A stretch of 64,000 bases of DNA from Homoserinibacter gongjuensis (GTDB lineage Bacteria; Actinomycetota; Actinomycetes; Actinomycetales; Microbacteriaceae). Within the stretch, counting starts at the first letter, position 1, and each line of letters opens with the position of its first letter. The stretch covers positions 2,914,001-2,978,000 of the forward strand of contig NZ_BSVA01000001.1 in assembly GCF_030161875.1 (NCBI RefSeq). Reading direction: 5' to 3'. The translations under genes and the position numbers were made by a program. Shown here one piece after another: positions 20,436-27,721 of the stretch. Under the pieces are notes generated by a model, which saw only the letters and a list, made by a program, of their open reading frames with translations, was not told the origin of the DNA and ran no database searches.

Positions 20436-21751
20436 CACTCGCCCCGCACACCACCACCACACCGCGGGGCAGCGGGTACGAGCGCACGACCACCCCCGAG
20501 GTCAGCGGCACGCACGTGGTCGCCGTCGCGGCGATCGCACTCGTGACGGTTGTGAGCGTGGTGTCGTGGCGCACGGGCGCGATCTTCGACGGCGGAATCG
20601 ACGGGGTCGTCGTCGCCAAGGCGGCACTCTCGGCGCTCGCTCTGGGCGGAGCGGTCGCGACGCGCCTTCTGAGTCGTGCCCGCTACGCGCTCGGCGTACG
20701 GTCGACGTTCCTGCTGCTGCTCGCGCTCGGCGTCTCCTCGTCGGCGCGCTCGCCTCCGGAAACCTGGTGCCGAGCGGCATCGTCGCCGTCCGGATCGCGA
20801 TGCTCGCCGCGATCGTGCTCGTACTGCTCTCCTGCACGCCCTGGCGTATCGTGCTGACGGCGATGCTCACCGCGATGGGCGTCGTCGCCGTCGTCGCTGC
20901 CGCGACCGGCGTGGCCAGCTATCGCGCGACCGGACGACTGGCCGGCGGCATCCCGGAGGTGCAGGAGAACGAACTCGCGGGACTCGCGGTGCTCCCCTGC
21001 TCGGACTCTTCGTATTGCTCGTGCGCAAGGGGTGCGATGGTGGATCATCGCGCCCGCGGCCGTGCTCGGCACCATCCTGTGGGCGACCCAATCACGCACG
21101 GCCCTGGTCGCCCTCGCCCTCGCCGTCGTGCTCGCCTTCATCGTGGCTCCGCGCGTGCATTGGAGCGCCATCGTGCTCGTGCTGGCGGCCGTGCCCGTCG
21201 GCTACGCGGTGCTCGCCTTCACCTCGCTCGTCGAGGACCTGCTCGTGCGCGACCAGACGGCGGCCGAGATCGCATCGCTGAGCGCACGCACGGATGCCTG
21301 GAAGGTCGTGCTCGAGTGGGCCCCCGCGAGCTGGGAGCGCTGGATCGGACTCGGGCTCTCGGTCAAGCAGATCGACGTCGATCTGCCGTTCCGTGAGGTG
21401 CAGGTCTTCGACAGCAGCTGGGTGTCGCTGCTGGCCCAGGCGGGTCTCATCGGTACCGCGGTCGTCGTCTGCTGGATGCTGCTCACCGTGCGCGACGCCG
21501 CCGATCGCGAGGTGCGCTCGCTCGCGATCCCCCTGCTCACGCTGCTGCTTGTGCGCGGCCTCACCGAGAACGGCTTGCTCGACGCGAGTGCCGCGTTCCT
21601 CGTCGTGTTCTGCCTCGCGATCGGGGTCGACCCCGCCTCCCGTCGCGGGCCCGTGCCGAGCACGCCACCTCGGGAGGCGGCCTATCTGAGGTCTCCCGAA
21701 CGCTTCGCCCCCCACCATCCGCCCCTCATCCCCCAGGGAGCCACGCCATGA
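20432..21751 (+). CDS. O-antigen ligase/Wzy polymerase-like membrane protein, three frameshifts
   Basis: Four fragments in successive frames form one polytopic protein of about 440 residues: HVVAVAAIALVTVVSVV, then SGIVAVRIAMLAAIVLVLLS, a short APLLGLFVLLVRKG piece, then IIAPAAVLGTILWATQSRTA. The last precedes the large extracytoplasmic loop seen in the Wzy_C/O-antigen ligase family. Breaks fall near 20745, 20988 (C4) and 21030 (G4), and total length equals 3n-3. The family joins repeat units or ligates chains on the outer face of the membrane. It overlaps both neighbours by ATGA. Confidence 0.78.
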
Positions 21752-22203
21752 CCCGAGTCGGCTACGCCGCAGGCGCCTACGACCTGTTCCACATCGGTCA
21801 CCTCAACATCCTCAAGCATGCCCGGAGCGCGTGCGACCACCTCATCGCGGGCGTCGTCTCGGATGAGATGCTCGTGGCCGCGAAGGGCCGCGCGCCCGTG
21901 ATCCCGCTTGCCGAGCGCCTCGAGATCGTGCGCAGCGTGCGCTACGTCGACGAGGCGGTCGCGGAGGTGCTGCCCGACAAGCTCGACACCTGGCGGGAGC
22001 TGCGTTTCGACGTCTTCTTCAAGGGCGACGACTGGCGCGGAACCGAGAAGGGCCTGCGTCTCGAGCGCGAGTTCGCCGAGGTGGGTGTCGAGGTCGTCTA
22101 CTTCCCCTACACCGTGACCACCTCCAGCACGGCCCTGCGGCGCACGCTCGACATCCTCATGGCAGGCGCCGACGCGGTCGAGGCGGACAGCCCCGTGGGC
22201 TAG
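21748..22203 (+). CDS. Glycerol-3-phosphate cytidylyltransferase-like nucleotidyltransferase (TagD family)
   Basis: This intact 151-residue protein starts VGYAAGAYDLFHIGHLNILK with the HIGH nucleotide-binding motif. It continues with VVSDEM, FFKGDDW and the C-terminal VTTSSTALRRTL, which stands where the RTxxISTT motif of the family lies. The family makes CDP-activated alcohols from an alcohol phosphate and CTP. With the CDP-alcohol phosphatidyltransferase at 962 it could supply and attach a polyol-phosphate group to the polysaccharide (inference). Its ATG overlaps the polymerase stop and it ends the transcription unit. Confidence 0.85.
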   Translation: MTRVGYAAGAYDLFHIGHLNILKHARSACDHLIAGVVSDEMLVAAKGRAPVIPLAERLEIVRSVRYVDEAVAEVLPDKLDTWRELRFDVFFKGDDWRGTEKGLRLEREFAEVGVEVVYFPYTVTTSSTALRRTLDILMAGADAVEADSPVG

Positions 22204-22219
22204 CCCCCAGTTCGGGGGC
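22203..22219. promoter_or_regulatory. Inverted repeat GCCCCC-agttc-GGGGGC
   Basis: Six-base perfect arms around a 5-nt spacer, directly after the cytidylyltransferase stop and about 45 bp before a possible -10 (TATCCT, 22258). Arms and spacer length match the site at 10196-10222, so both may bind one regulator. A terminator is possible but no T-run follows. Confidence 0.4.
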
Positions 22220-22286
22220 GAGTTGCCGAGATCCCGCCCACCGATGCCGGAACGATCTATCCTGGTCTGGAGACACCGGCCGAGGG

Positions 22287-22523
22287 ATGGGGGGAACGGT
22301 GAATCGGAACACGGCTCGTCGCGCCCGCGTCATCGCGCTGCGTGTGCTCGCCTACCGCGCATGGTCGGACGACCCCGCTGCCGGCGAGATCCCGTCGATC
22401 GACATCCTGAGCGATCCGCGCCTGCATCGCCGTGAGCACGAGCGCGAACTGCGTCGCGCCCAGAACGGCACCTTCGCCGCGCCGGTTCGTCACCACGAGC
22501 CGGGGCTCCGCCGCGTCGCCTGA
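22287..22523 (+). CDS. Small hypothetical protein
   Basis: The ORF has 78 codons from ATG 22287. GTG 22299 is the better start, because the GGGGGGAA just before it can act as a ribosome-binding site. The product is basic (VNRNTARRARVIALRVLAYR ... LHRREHERELRRAQ), mostly helical by composition, with no membrane segment. A TATCCT hexamer at 22258-22263 may be its -10. I do not recognise the family; third-position GC supports coding. Confidence 0.5.
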   Translation: MGGTVNRNTARRARVIALRVLAYRAWSDDPAAGEIPSIDILSDPRLHRREHERELRRAQNGTFAAPVRHHEPGLRRVA

Positions 22524-22684
22524 CCCGGCGTCCGAGAGGCCTCACGCGTCTTAGCGCCTCGGCACAGCCCACGTCAAGGGGATTTCGGCACGCGGACTCC
22601 TGCGGTTGTCTGTTGTCATGCGGAGCACAACTGCCCCGCGTGAAACCGCTCCCGAACCCCGGGCGCGGAGAAGGAGACGCCACC

Positions 22685-22846
22685 ATGAACGCCCTCGGAA
22701 TCATCCTCGCGATCATCGCCATCATCCTGCTCTTCACGGGCGGGTTCGTGCAGACGCTCAACTTCCTGCTGTGGGTCGGGATCGTCCTGCTCGTGATCGC
22801 TGCGATCGTCTTCCTGATGCGCTTCATCAGCGGTCGCCGCGTCTAA
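22685..22846 (+). CDS. Small two-helix hydrophobic membrane protein
   Basis: This 53-residue protein has two transmembrane helices (ALGIILAIIAIILLFTGGFV and FLLWVGIVLLVIAAIVFLM) and a short basic tail (RFISGRRV). AAGGAG lies about 10 nt before ATG 22685. Similar small hydrophobic proteins of unknown function are common in actinobacteria, often stress-linked; no specific role can be read here. A strong hairpin at 22864-22920 probably terminates its transcript. Confidence 0.7.
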   Translation: MNALGIILAIIAIILLFTGGFVQTLNFLLWVGIVLLVIAAIVFLMRFISGRRV

Positions 22847-22863
22847 GCGACAGCGGCACCGAC

Positions 22864-22920
22864 GCCTGCGCCGGATGCGGACTCGCCGTCACTTTCGACG
22901 GCACCGCATCCGGCGCAGGC
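22864..22920. terminator. Long hairpin with perfect 17-bp stem
   Basis: Arms 22864-22880 and 22904-22920 are perfect complements (GCCTGCGCCGGATGCGG and its reverse). The loop contains an inner GCCGTC/GACGGC pair that can stack on the stem. It sits after the small membrane protein and just before the -10 of the next gene. There is no T-run, as is usual for actinobacterial terminators. Confidence 0.6.
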
Positions 22921-22921
22921 G

Positions 22922-22927
22922 TACGTT
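22922..22927 (+). promoter_or_regulatory. Leaderless-type -10, TACGTT
   Basis: TACGTT is followed by 6 nt and then ATG 22934, with no Shine-Dalgarno sequence. Confidence 0.45.
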
Positions 22928-22933
22928 GGGGGT

Positions 22934-23415
22934 ATGTCGTGCATCCGCTTCAACACCCCGCGCAGCGTGCGCAGATGGCGGCGCTGGCTCCGAGCATGCT
23001 GACCCCGGATGAGGTCGCTGCCCAGCACCCGGCTCCTCCTGTCACGGAGTCGAAGATCCGCCGATTGCGGGTCCTCGCGACGAACACGAACCCGAAGATC
23101 CGAGAAGCGGCGGCGAGCTCGTACAACACGCCGGAGGATCTGTTCGAGGTTCTGGCTCGCGACCCCGAGGAGAGCGTGCGTGCCTGCGTGGCCCGCAACA
23201 CCGCCACTCCGTGCGACGTGCTGCGCGAACTCGCCCACGACGAGTCCCCGACCGTGCGCGGTTGGGTCGCCGTGAACTACTTCGTTCCGGCCGACGTCAT
23301 GACCGAACTCGCGGACGACGATGATCCGGTCGTGCGGGGACTCGTGGAGTGGAAGGCGTCGCTCGCCGCCGAACACGACGACACCCGCGCGCTCCAGTTC
23401 GTGCAGACCCGGTAA
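22934..23415 (+). CDS. HEAT-like/leucine-rich-variant repeat protein, possible frameshift near the start
   Basis: The main frame encodes PDEVAAQHPAPPVTESKIRR and then about four 24-residue repeats of the form (V/I)R..(A/V)A.N..(T/V)P.D(V/L)...LA.D....VR, as in NPKIREAAASSYNTPEDLFE and SPTVRGWVAVNYFVPADVMT. This resembles leucine-rich-repeat-variant or HEAT solenoids used for protein contacts. The leaderless-looking ATG 22934 begins MSCIRFNTPRSV in another frame and would need one lost base to join. In-frame alternatives are GTG 22939 and ATG 22975. Function is unknown. Confidence 0.6.
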
Positions 23416-23440
23416 CCCACGGGGCCACCCGGCCGGAGCT

Positions 23441-23962
23441 TCAGCCGCGGATCGCGCGCGCCAGCTCGCCGTCGAACTCGGCGAGTCGCTCGCGCCACCC
23501 CGGCCAACCCGCCTCGACGCCCGGATGCAGGGGCAGCGCCGCGACGTCGGCGAACGGCACCCAGCGCAGCGACACCGACTCGGCATCGCCGATCACGGGC
23601 TCGAACACGCGCCGTGCGCGCGCCAAGACGGTCGTGTAGCTCCAGTAGCCGAGGTCGAGCACCGACTCGGTGAGCACGTCCACGAGCTCGGGCGGCACGC
23701 CTGCCTCTTCCGCCGCTTCGCGGAGGGCGCCATCCCGTGCCGACTCGTGCTCGTCGTGACGGGCGCCGCCCGGCAGCCCCCAGGTGCCGCCGAGGTGGCT
23801 CCACTCCGCACGGAGTTGCAGCAGCACGCCGGCATCCGGGTGCGCGAGCAGCAGACCCGCGGCGCCGAAGCGGCCCCAGTAGCGCCCCTGAGGTCCGTCG
23901 ACCCACGCGTCGCCCGGGCCGTGCGGCCGTCGGGCTCGAGGATCGTGCGGAGCCCGGGTCAT
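23441..23962 (-). CDS. NUDIX hydrolase
   Basis: The 173-residue protein carries a complete Nudix box, GGARHDEHESARDGALREAA followed by EEAGV, matching GX5EX7REUXEEXGU with the metal-binding REAAEEAG. WGLPGG precedes it. The family hydrolyses nucleoside diphosphate derivatives; the substrate cannot be predicted. ATG 23962 has TAGGCT 6 nt upstream and no Shine-Dalgarno, so it is probably a leaderless transcript. Confidence 0.88.
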   Translation of the reverse strand: MTRAPHDPRARRPHGPGDAWVDGPQGRYWGRFGAAGLLLAHPDAGVLLQLRAEWSHLGGTWGLPGGARHDEHESARDGALREAAEEAGVPPELVDVLTESVLDLGYWSYTTVLARARRVFEPVIGDAESVSLRWVPFADVAALPLHPGVEAGWPGWRERLAEFDGELARAIRG

Positions 23963-23968
23963 GGTGCC

Positions 23969-23974
23969 AGCCTA
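23969..23974 (-). promoter_or_regulatory. Leaderless-type -10, TAGGCT
   Basis: The complement of 23969-23974 reads TAGGCT, 6 nt before the Nudix gene ATG. Confidence 0.45.
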
Positions 23975-24047
23975 CGTCGCGCGGCCGCGTGTCGACCGGG
24001 ATGAGACGCCACGTGAAGCCGCCCCTGGCGCTCTCGGGGGTGCCGCG

Positions 24048-24053
24048 TAGGCT
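24048..24053 (+). promoter_or_regulatory. Leaderless-type -10, TAGGCT
   Basis: TAGGCT is followed by 7 nt and ATG 24061. The hexamer is identical to that of the divergent Nudix gene. Confidence 0.45.
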
Positions 24054-24060
24054 CCCCGTC

Positions 24061-25112
24061 ATGGTCTGCAGCATCGTCCCGCCGTACCTGCTCGCCCGGC
24101 TCGCTCAGGCCGACCCCGAGCGCTACCCCGTCGCGACGGCGGCGGCGCAGCGCACCATCCGCATGGACGCGCCCCGCAAGTCGGCCAGGCTCACGCTCAG
24201 CATCGAGGGCGGCGCGCTCGTCGCCGAGCTCTCGGATGCGCCCGATCGCGAGATCGCGGATGCCGGGGCCGCGAGCAGCTGCCCGGTCGCGTCGTGCGCC
24301 GCGAGGGGCAGCCGCCGAGCGGCGATGTCGCAGCCGACGAGGCGTACGAGGGGCTCGGATCGACCTTCGACCTGTACTCCGAGGTCTTCGCGCGCAACTC
24401 GATCGACGGTGCCGGCCTGCCGCTGCGTGCGACGGTGCACTACGGCCACCTCTACGACAACGCGTTCTGGGACGGCGAGCGCATGGTGTGCGGCGACGGC
24501 GACGGCGAGGTGTTCGGCCGGTTCACGAGGTCGCTCTCGGTGATCGGGCACGAGCTCACGCACGGCGTGACGCAGTTCGCATCCGGCCTCGTCTATCGGG
24601 GACAGTCGGGAGCGCTCAACGAGTCGGTCTCCGATGTGTTCGGCGCCCTCGTGGAGCAGTACGCCGCGGGCCAGACGAGCGATCAGGCGACCTGGCTCAT
24701 CGGCGCAGGCCTGTTCACGCCCGAGGTGCAGGGCGAGGCGCTTCGCTCGATGCGGCATCCGGGCATGGCGTACGACGACGACGTGCTCGGGCGCGACCCC
24801 CAACCGGCTCATTTCGACGACTACATCCAAACGGATGAGGACGACGGCGGCGTGCACCTGAACTCGGGGATCCCCAATCGGGCGTTCGTGCTCGTGGCGG
24901 ACGCCCTCGGCGGGCACGCCTGGGAGCGCGCGGGACGCATCTGGTACGACGCCATGACGACGCGCCTGCCCGCGGATGTCGACTTCGCGGGTTTCGCGCT
25001 CGCGACGGCGCACGCGGCATCCGCGCGTTACGGTGAGGTGTCGGCCGAGCTCGACGCGGTGCGCGCCGGCTGGCACGGCGTAGGAGTGACGATCGATGGC
25101 AGAGCCGGCTGA
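24061..25112 (+). CDS. Protealysin-like M4 neutral metalloprotease, one frameshift near 24290
   Basis: There is no signal peptide. The short N-terminal region contains the PPYLL motif (MVCSIVPPYLLARLAQ) that marks the brief propeptide of protealysin-type M4 proteases. One base is lost near 24285-24300. The catalytic domain then runs VHYGHLYDNAFWDGERMVCG, VIGHELTHGVTQF (HELTH zinc site) and GALNESVSDVFG (third zinc ligand Glu), ending with GGVHLNSGIPNRAF and its active-site region. Intended length is 350 residues. The next gene overlaps by 17 bp and looks like the matching inhibitor. It would be cytoplasmic or exported without a classical signal. Confidence 0.88.
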
Positions 25113-25422
25113 GGTGCGAATCCAGGTGACGCGCTCCGGCGGCGTCGCGGGCATCCGGCGCGGATGGTGCGTCGAATCGCAGGAGGCCGACGCCTGGGAG
25201 CCGCTCGTCGCGGCGTGCCCGTGGGATGCCGAGCCCGAGTCGGTCGGGGCGGATCGTTTCGTGTGGCTCATCGAGGTCGCTGCTCCCCCGCCCGTCCGCA
25301 CCGCGCGACTTCCCGAGGGGGCCGTACACGGACCGTGGCGCGAGCTCGTGGAGCGCGTGCGCGAGCAGGGCGAGCCCGTGCGCCCCGCGCGCAGGCACGG
25401 ACGGCGGTCTGAGCATGGCTGA
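25096..25422 (+). CDS. Emfourin-type inhibitor of the M4 protease
   Basis: The 108-residue protein opens VRIQVTRSGGVAGIRRGW, the RSGG.AG.R pattern of emfourin, the protealysin inhibitor encoded beside such proteases. It overlaps the protease stop by 17 bp and its own stop overlaps the S4 gene by 8 bp, so all three are translationally coupled. The basic tail RPARRHGRRSEHG may be unstructured. Identification rests on the N-terminal motif and the gene pairing; the family was recognised from memory. Confidence 0.75.
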   Translation: MAEPAEVRIQVTRSGGVAGIRRGWCVESQEADAWEPLVAACPWDAEPESVGADRFVWLIEVAAPPPVRTARLPEGAVHGPWRELVERVREQGEPVRPARRHGRRSEHG

Positions 25423-25780
25423 GGCGGTGCGCATCGACGCCTGGCTGTGGGCGGTGCGTGTGACGAAGTCGCGGTCCGCCGCGACGGCACTGTGCAAGGC
25501 CGGCCATGTGAAGGTCGGCAGCGAGACGGCCAAGCCCTCGCAGCTCGTGCGCCCCGGCGTCGAGGTGCGCGTCGTGACGCCGCACGGGGCACGCACGCTC
25601 GTCGTGCGGCAGCTGCTCGTCAAGCGCGTGAGCGCGGCCCTCGCGGCCGCCGCCTTCGACGATCTGACGCCGGCTCCCCCGCCTCGCGAGGAGCGCACCG
25701 TGTTCGCACAGCGCGACCGCGGCGCGGGGCGCCCCACCAAGCGCGAACGTCGCGAGATCGAGCGACTGCGGGGCTATTGA
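25415..25780 (+). CDS. S4-domain RNA-binding protein (Hsp15-like)
   Basis: The 121-residue protein starts VRIDAWLWAVRVTKSRSAAT, the S4 RNA-binding fold. GHVKVGSETAKPSQLVRPG follows, and a basic C-terminus (GRPTKRERREIERLRGY) typical of Hsp15 completes it. Hsp15 binds free 50S subunits carrying nascent chains after heat shock. ATG 25415 overlaps the emfourin stop and its stop overlaps the next ATG (TGATG). Confidence 0.87.
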   Translation: MAEAVRIDAWLWAVRVTKSRSAATALCKAGHVKVGSETAKPSQLVRPGVEVRVVTPHGARTLVVRQLLVKRVSAALAAAAFDDLTPAPPPREERTVFAQRDRGAGRPTKRERREIERLRGY

Positions 25781-26400
25781 TGTTCACCGATCGCGTGGAT
25801 GCCGGGCGCCGGCTGGGCGCGCGGGTGCGGGAGGTGCTCGGGCCCTCGCCCGATCGGCTCGTGCTGGGTCTGCCGCGGGGCGGAGTGCCCGTTGCGGCCG
25901 AGGTGGCGCGCGAGCTCGGGGCGAGCCTCGACGTGCTCGTCGTGCGCAAGCTCGGCGCCCCGTCCCAGCCCGAGGTCGCGATCGGCGCGATCGGTCCGGA
26001 TGGTGCGGTGCTGCTGCACGACCACGGTCGCGCGCTCGACCCCGAGACGCTCGACGGCATCCGGCGCCGCGAACTGGCCGAACTCGAACGCCGGGTGCGC
26101 ACCTACCGCGGCAGTCGCGGTCCCCTCGTGCTCGAGGGGCGCCGTGTCGTGCTCGTCGACGACGGCATCGCGACCGGTGCGACGGCGCTCGTGGCGGTGC
26201 AGGCCGCCCGCGCCCACGGAGCCGCCGAGGTCGTCGTGGCCGCACCCGTCGCCGCGCCGGACGCGCGCGATGCGGTGGCGGCGGTCGCGGATCGGGTGAT
26301 CGTGCTCGCGGCGCCGGAGCGCTTCTGGGCGGTCGGCGAGTGGTACGAGGACTTCCGGCAGACCGACGACGCCGAGGTCATGCGCCTGCTCGGGAGCTGA
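25780..26400 (+). CDS. Phosphoribosyltransferase-family protein
   Basis: The 206-residue protein has LVLGLPRGGVPVAAEVAREL, DVLVVRKLGAPSQPE and the PRPP-binding loop RVVLVDDGIATGATA. It belongs to the stand-alone type I PRTase group often annotated as putative phosphoribosyl transferase. The nucleobase substrate is unknown, and some members are not nucleotide salvage enzymes. It overlaps the S4 gene by one base and faces glutathione peroxidase convergently. Confidence 0.85.
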   Translation: MFTDRVDAGRRLGARVREVLGPSPDRLVLGLPRGGVPVAAEVARELGASLDVLVVRKLGAPSQPEVAIGAIGPDGAVLLHDHGRALDPETLDGIRRRELAELERRVRTYRGSRGPLVLEGRRVVLVDDGIATGATALVAVQAARAHGAAEVVVAAPVAAPDARDAVAAVADRVIVLAAPERFWAVGEWYEDFRQTDDAEVMRLLGS

Positions 26401-26407
26401 TAGCGGG

Positions 26408-26893
26408 TCAGGCGGGCAGCGCCTGCTCGATGGCCTCGATGACGGCCGGGTCGTCGGGCTGGGTGCTCGGGCGGAAGCGCGAGACCGTGCCGTCGGGCGC
26501 GATGAGGAACTTCTCGAAGTTCCACTTCACCCGACCGGCGTGCCCCTCGGCATCCGGAACCTGCGTGAGCTGCGCGTAGAGCGGGTGCTTGTGCCAGCCG
26601 TTCACGTGCGTCTTCTCCATGAGCGGGAAGGTCACCCCGTAGGTCGTCGAGCAGAACTCCTTGATCTCCTCGGCCGTGCCGGGCTCCTGCCCCAGGAACT
26701 GGTTGCAGGGAAACCCGAGCACGGTGAACCCGCGGTCCGCGTACTGCTTCTGCAGCTCCTCGAGCTTCTCGTATTGCGGGGTGTTGCCGCAGCGGGAGGC
26801 CACGTTCACCACCATCACGGCCTTCTCGCCGAACTCGGCGAGCGTCGTCGTGCTGCCGTCGATCGTGGTCAGGGGGATGTCGCGGATGCTCAC
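26408..26893 (-). CDS. Glutathione peroxidase family protein (Cys type)
   Basis: The 161-residue protein contains the family motifs NVASRCGNTPQYEKLEELQ (peroxidatic Cys in place of selenocysteine), GFPCNQFLGQEPG and WNFEKFLI, with the Gln and Trp of the catalytic tetrad. In bacteria without glutathione these enzymes reduce hydroperoxides with thioredoxin or mycothiol-linked partners. The GTG start at 26893 lies 6 nt after a TACGCT hexamer, so it is probably leaderless. Confidence 0.92.
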   Translation of the reverse strand: MSIRDIPLTTIDGSTTTLAEFGEKAVMVVNVASRCGNTPQYEKLEELQKQYADRGFTVLGFPCNQFLGQEPGTAEEIKEFCSTTYGVTFPLMEKTHVNGWHKHPLYAQLTQVPDAEGHAGRVKWNFEKFLIAPDGTVSRFRPSTQPDDPAVIEAIEQALPA

Positions 26894-26899
26894 GCTCTC

Positions 26900-26905
26900 A
26901 GCGTA
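26900..26905 (-). promoter_or_regulatory. Leaderless-type -10, TACGCT
   Basis: The complement of 26900-26905 is TACGCT, 6 nt before GTG 26893. It is divergent to the identical hexamer at 26922. Confidence 0.5.
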
Positions 26906-26921
26906 CGAGCAGGAGTGTGCC

Positions 26922-26927
26922 TACGCT
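26922..26927 (+). promoter_or_regulatory. Leaderless-type -10, TACGCT
   Basis: TACGCT is followed by 6 nt and ATG 26934 with no Shine-Dalgarno. Confidence 0.5.
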
Positions 26928-26933
26928 GGCGGT

Positions 26934-27215
26934 ATGGGTATCGAGCTGGCACATGAACCCGACGCGTATCGCTACACGCTGCGGCGCGACGGCGCGATCG
27001 TGAGCGTGCTCGAGTATCGCGACCAGGGGCCGAGCGTCGTGTTCCATCACACGGTGACGGTTCCGAACCAGCGGGGGCACGGCTACGCCGCGCGGCTCGT
27101 CGAGTTCGCGGTCGACGACGTGGAGCGCTCCGGCCGCAGCATCACGCCGACCTGCTGGTACGTCGCGGAGTGGTTCGACGAGCACCCCGAGCGCGCAGGA
27201 GTGCTCGCGCGCTGA
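26934..27215 (+). CDS. GNAT-fold N-acetyltransferase (YjdJ-type)
   Basis: The 93-residue protein contains VVFHHTVTVPNQRGHGYAAR, with the acetyl-CoA pyrophosphate-binding (Q/R)xxGxG/A motif, and SITPTCWYVAEWFDEHPE. This small one-domain arrangement is typical of the YjdJ/Gcn5-related acetyltransferase-like family, whose substrates are mostly unknown. Confidence 0.88.
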   Translation: MGIELAHEPDAYRYTLRRDGAIVSVLEYRDQGPSVVFHHTVTVPNQRGHGYAARLVEFAVDDVERSGRSITPTCWYVAEWFDEHPERAGVLAR

Positions 27216-27225
27216 GTCGAGCGGT

Positions 27226-27708
27226 TCAGCGCGGCACGAGGTGGAAGATGCGCAGCTGTCGACCCGAGCTGCGCTCGTAGCCGCGGTAGCCCGGCCAGTT
27301 CTGCTCGAGGATGGCCCACACGCGCTCGCGGTCGTCATCGGGCACCGCTTTCGCGCGCACGGCGCGACGCTCGCCGCGGAACTCGATCTCGGCATCCGGA
27401 TGCGCCAGCAGGTTCCAGGTCCAGGCCGGATGCTCGGGGCGTGCGAAGTTCGACCCCGTGATGTAGATCGTGCCGTCGTCCTGTGGGCAGCACATGAGCA
27501 GCGTCTCGCGCGGCTGCCCCGACCTGGCCCCGATCGTGTGCAGGATGAGGGAGGGCACGACGACGCCGCTGATCGGACCACGGCGACCGCCCGTGAGCCG
27601 CGAGGCGAATCGCTCGAGCGGGGGCATCATCCGCGGGCCGTAGCGGCGGAAGAAGCGCGTGCGGCTGCCCCACGCCACGACGGCGCGCACGGGTCGGACG
27701 GCAGCCAC
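27226..27708 (-). CDS. Deazaflavin(F420)-dependent nitroreductase-family protein (DUF385)
   Basis: The 160-residue protein contains VVVPSLILHTIGARSGQPRE, TLLMCCPQDDGTIYITGSNF and HPAWTWNLLAHPDAEIEF, the conserved blocks of the Ddn-like split beta-barrel family. Members bind F420 or flavin and reduce varied substrates. GTG 27708 is chosen because TAGGGT lies 7 nt upstream. That hexamer also contains the TAG stop of the upstream gene, so the promoter is embedded in the end of its neighbour. Confidence 0.85.
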   Translation of the reverse strand: MAAVRPVRAVVAWGSRTRFFRRYGPRMMPPLERFASRLTGGRRGPISGVVVPSLILHTIGARSGQPRETLLMCCPQDDGTIYITGSNFARPEHPAWTWNLLAHPDAEIEFRGERRAVRAKAVPDDDRERVWAILEQNWPGYRGYERSSGRQLRIFHLVPR

Positions 27709-27715
27709 GTCGGCC

Positions 27716-27721
27716 ACCCTA
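27716..27721 (-). promoter_or_regulatory. Leaderless-type -10, TAGGGT, overlapping the upstream stop codon
   Basis: The complement of 27716-27721 is TAGGGT, 7 nt before GTG 27708. Its first three bases are the stop codon of the 27719-29149 gene. Confidence 0.4.
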
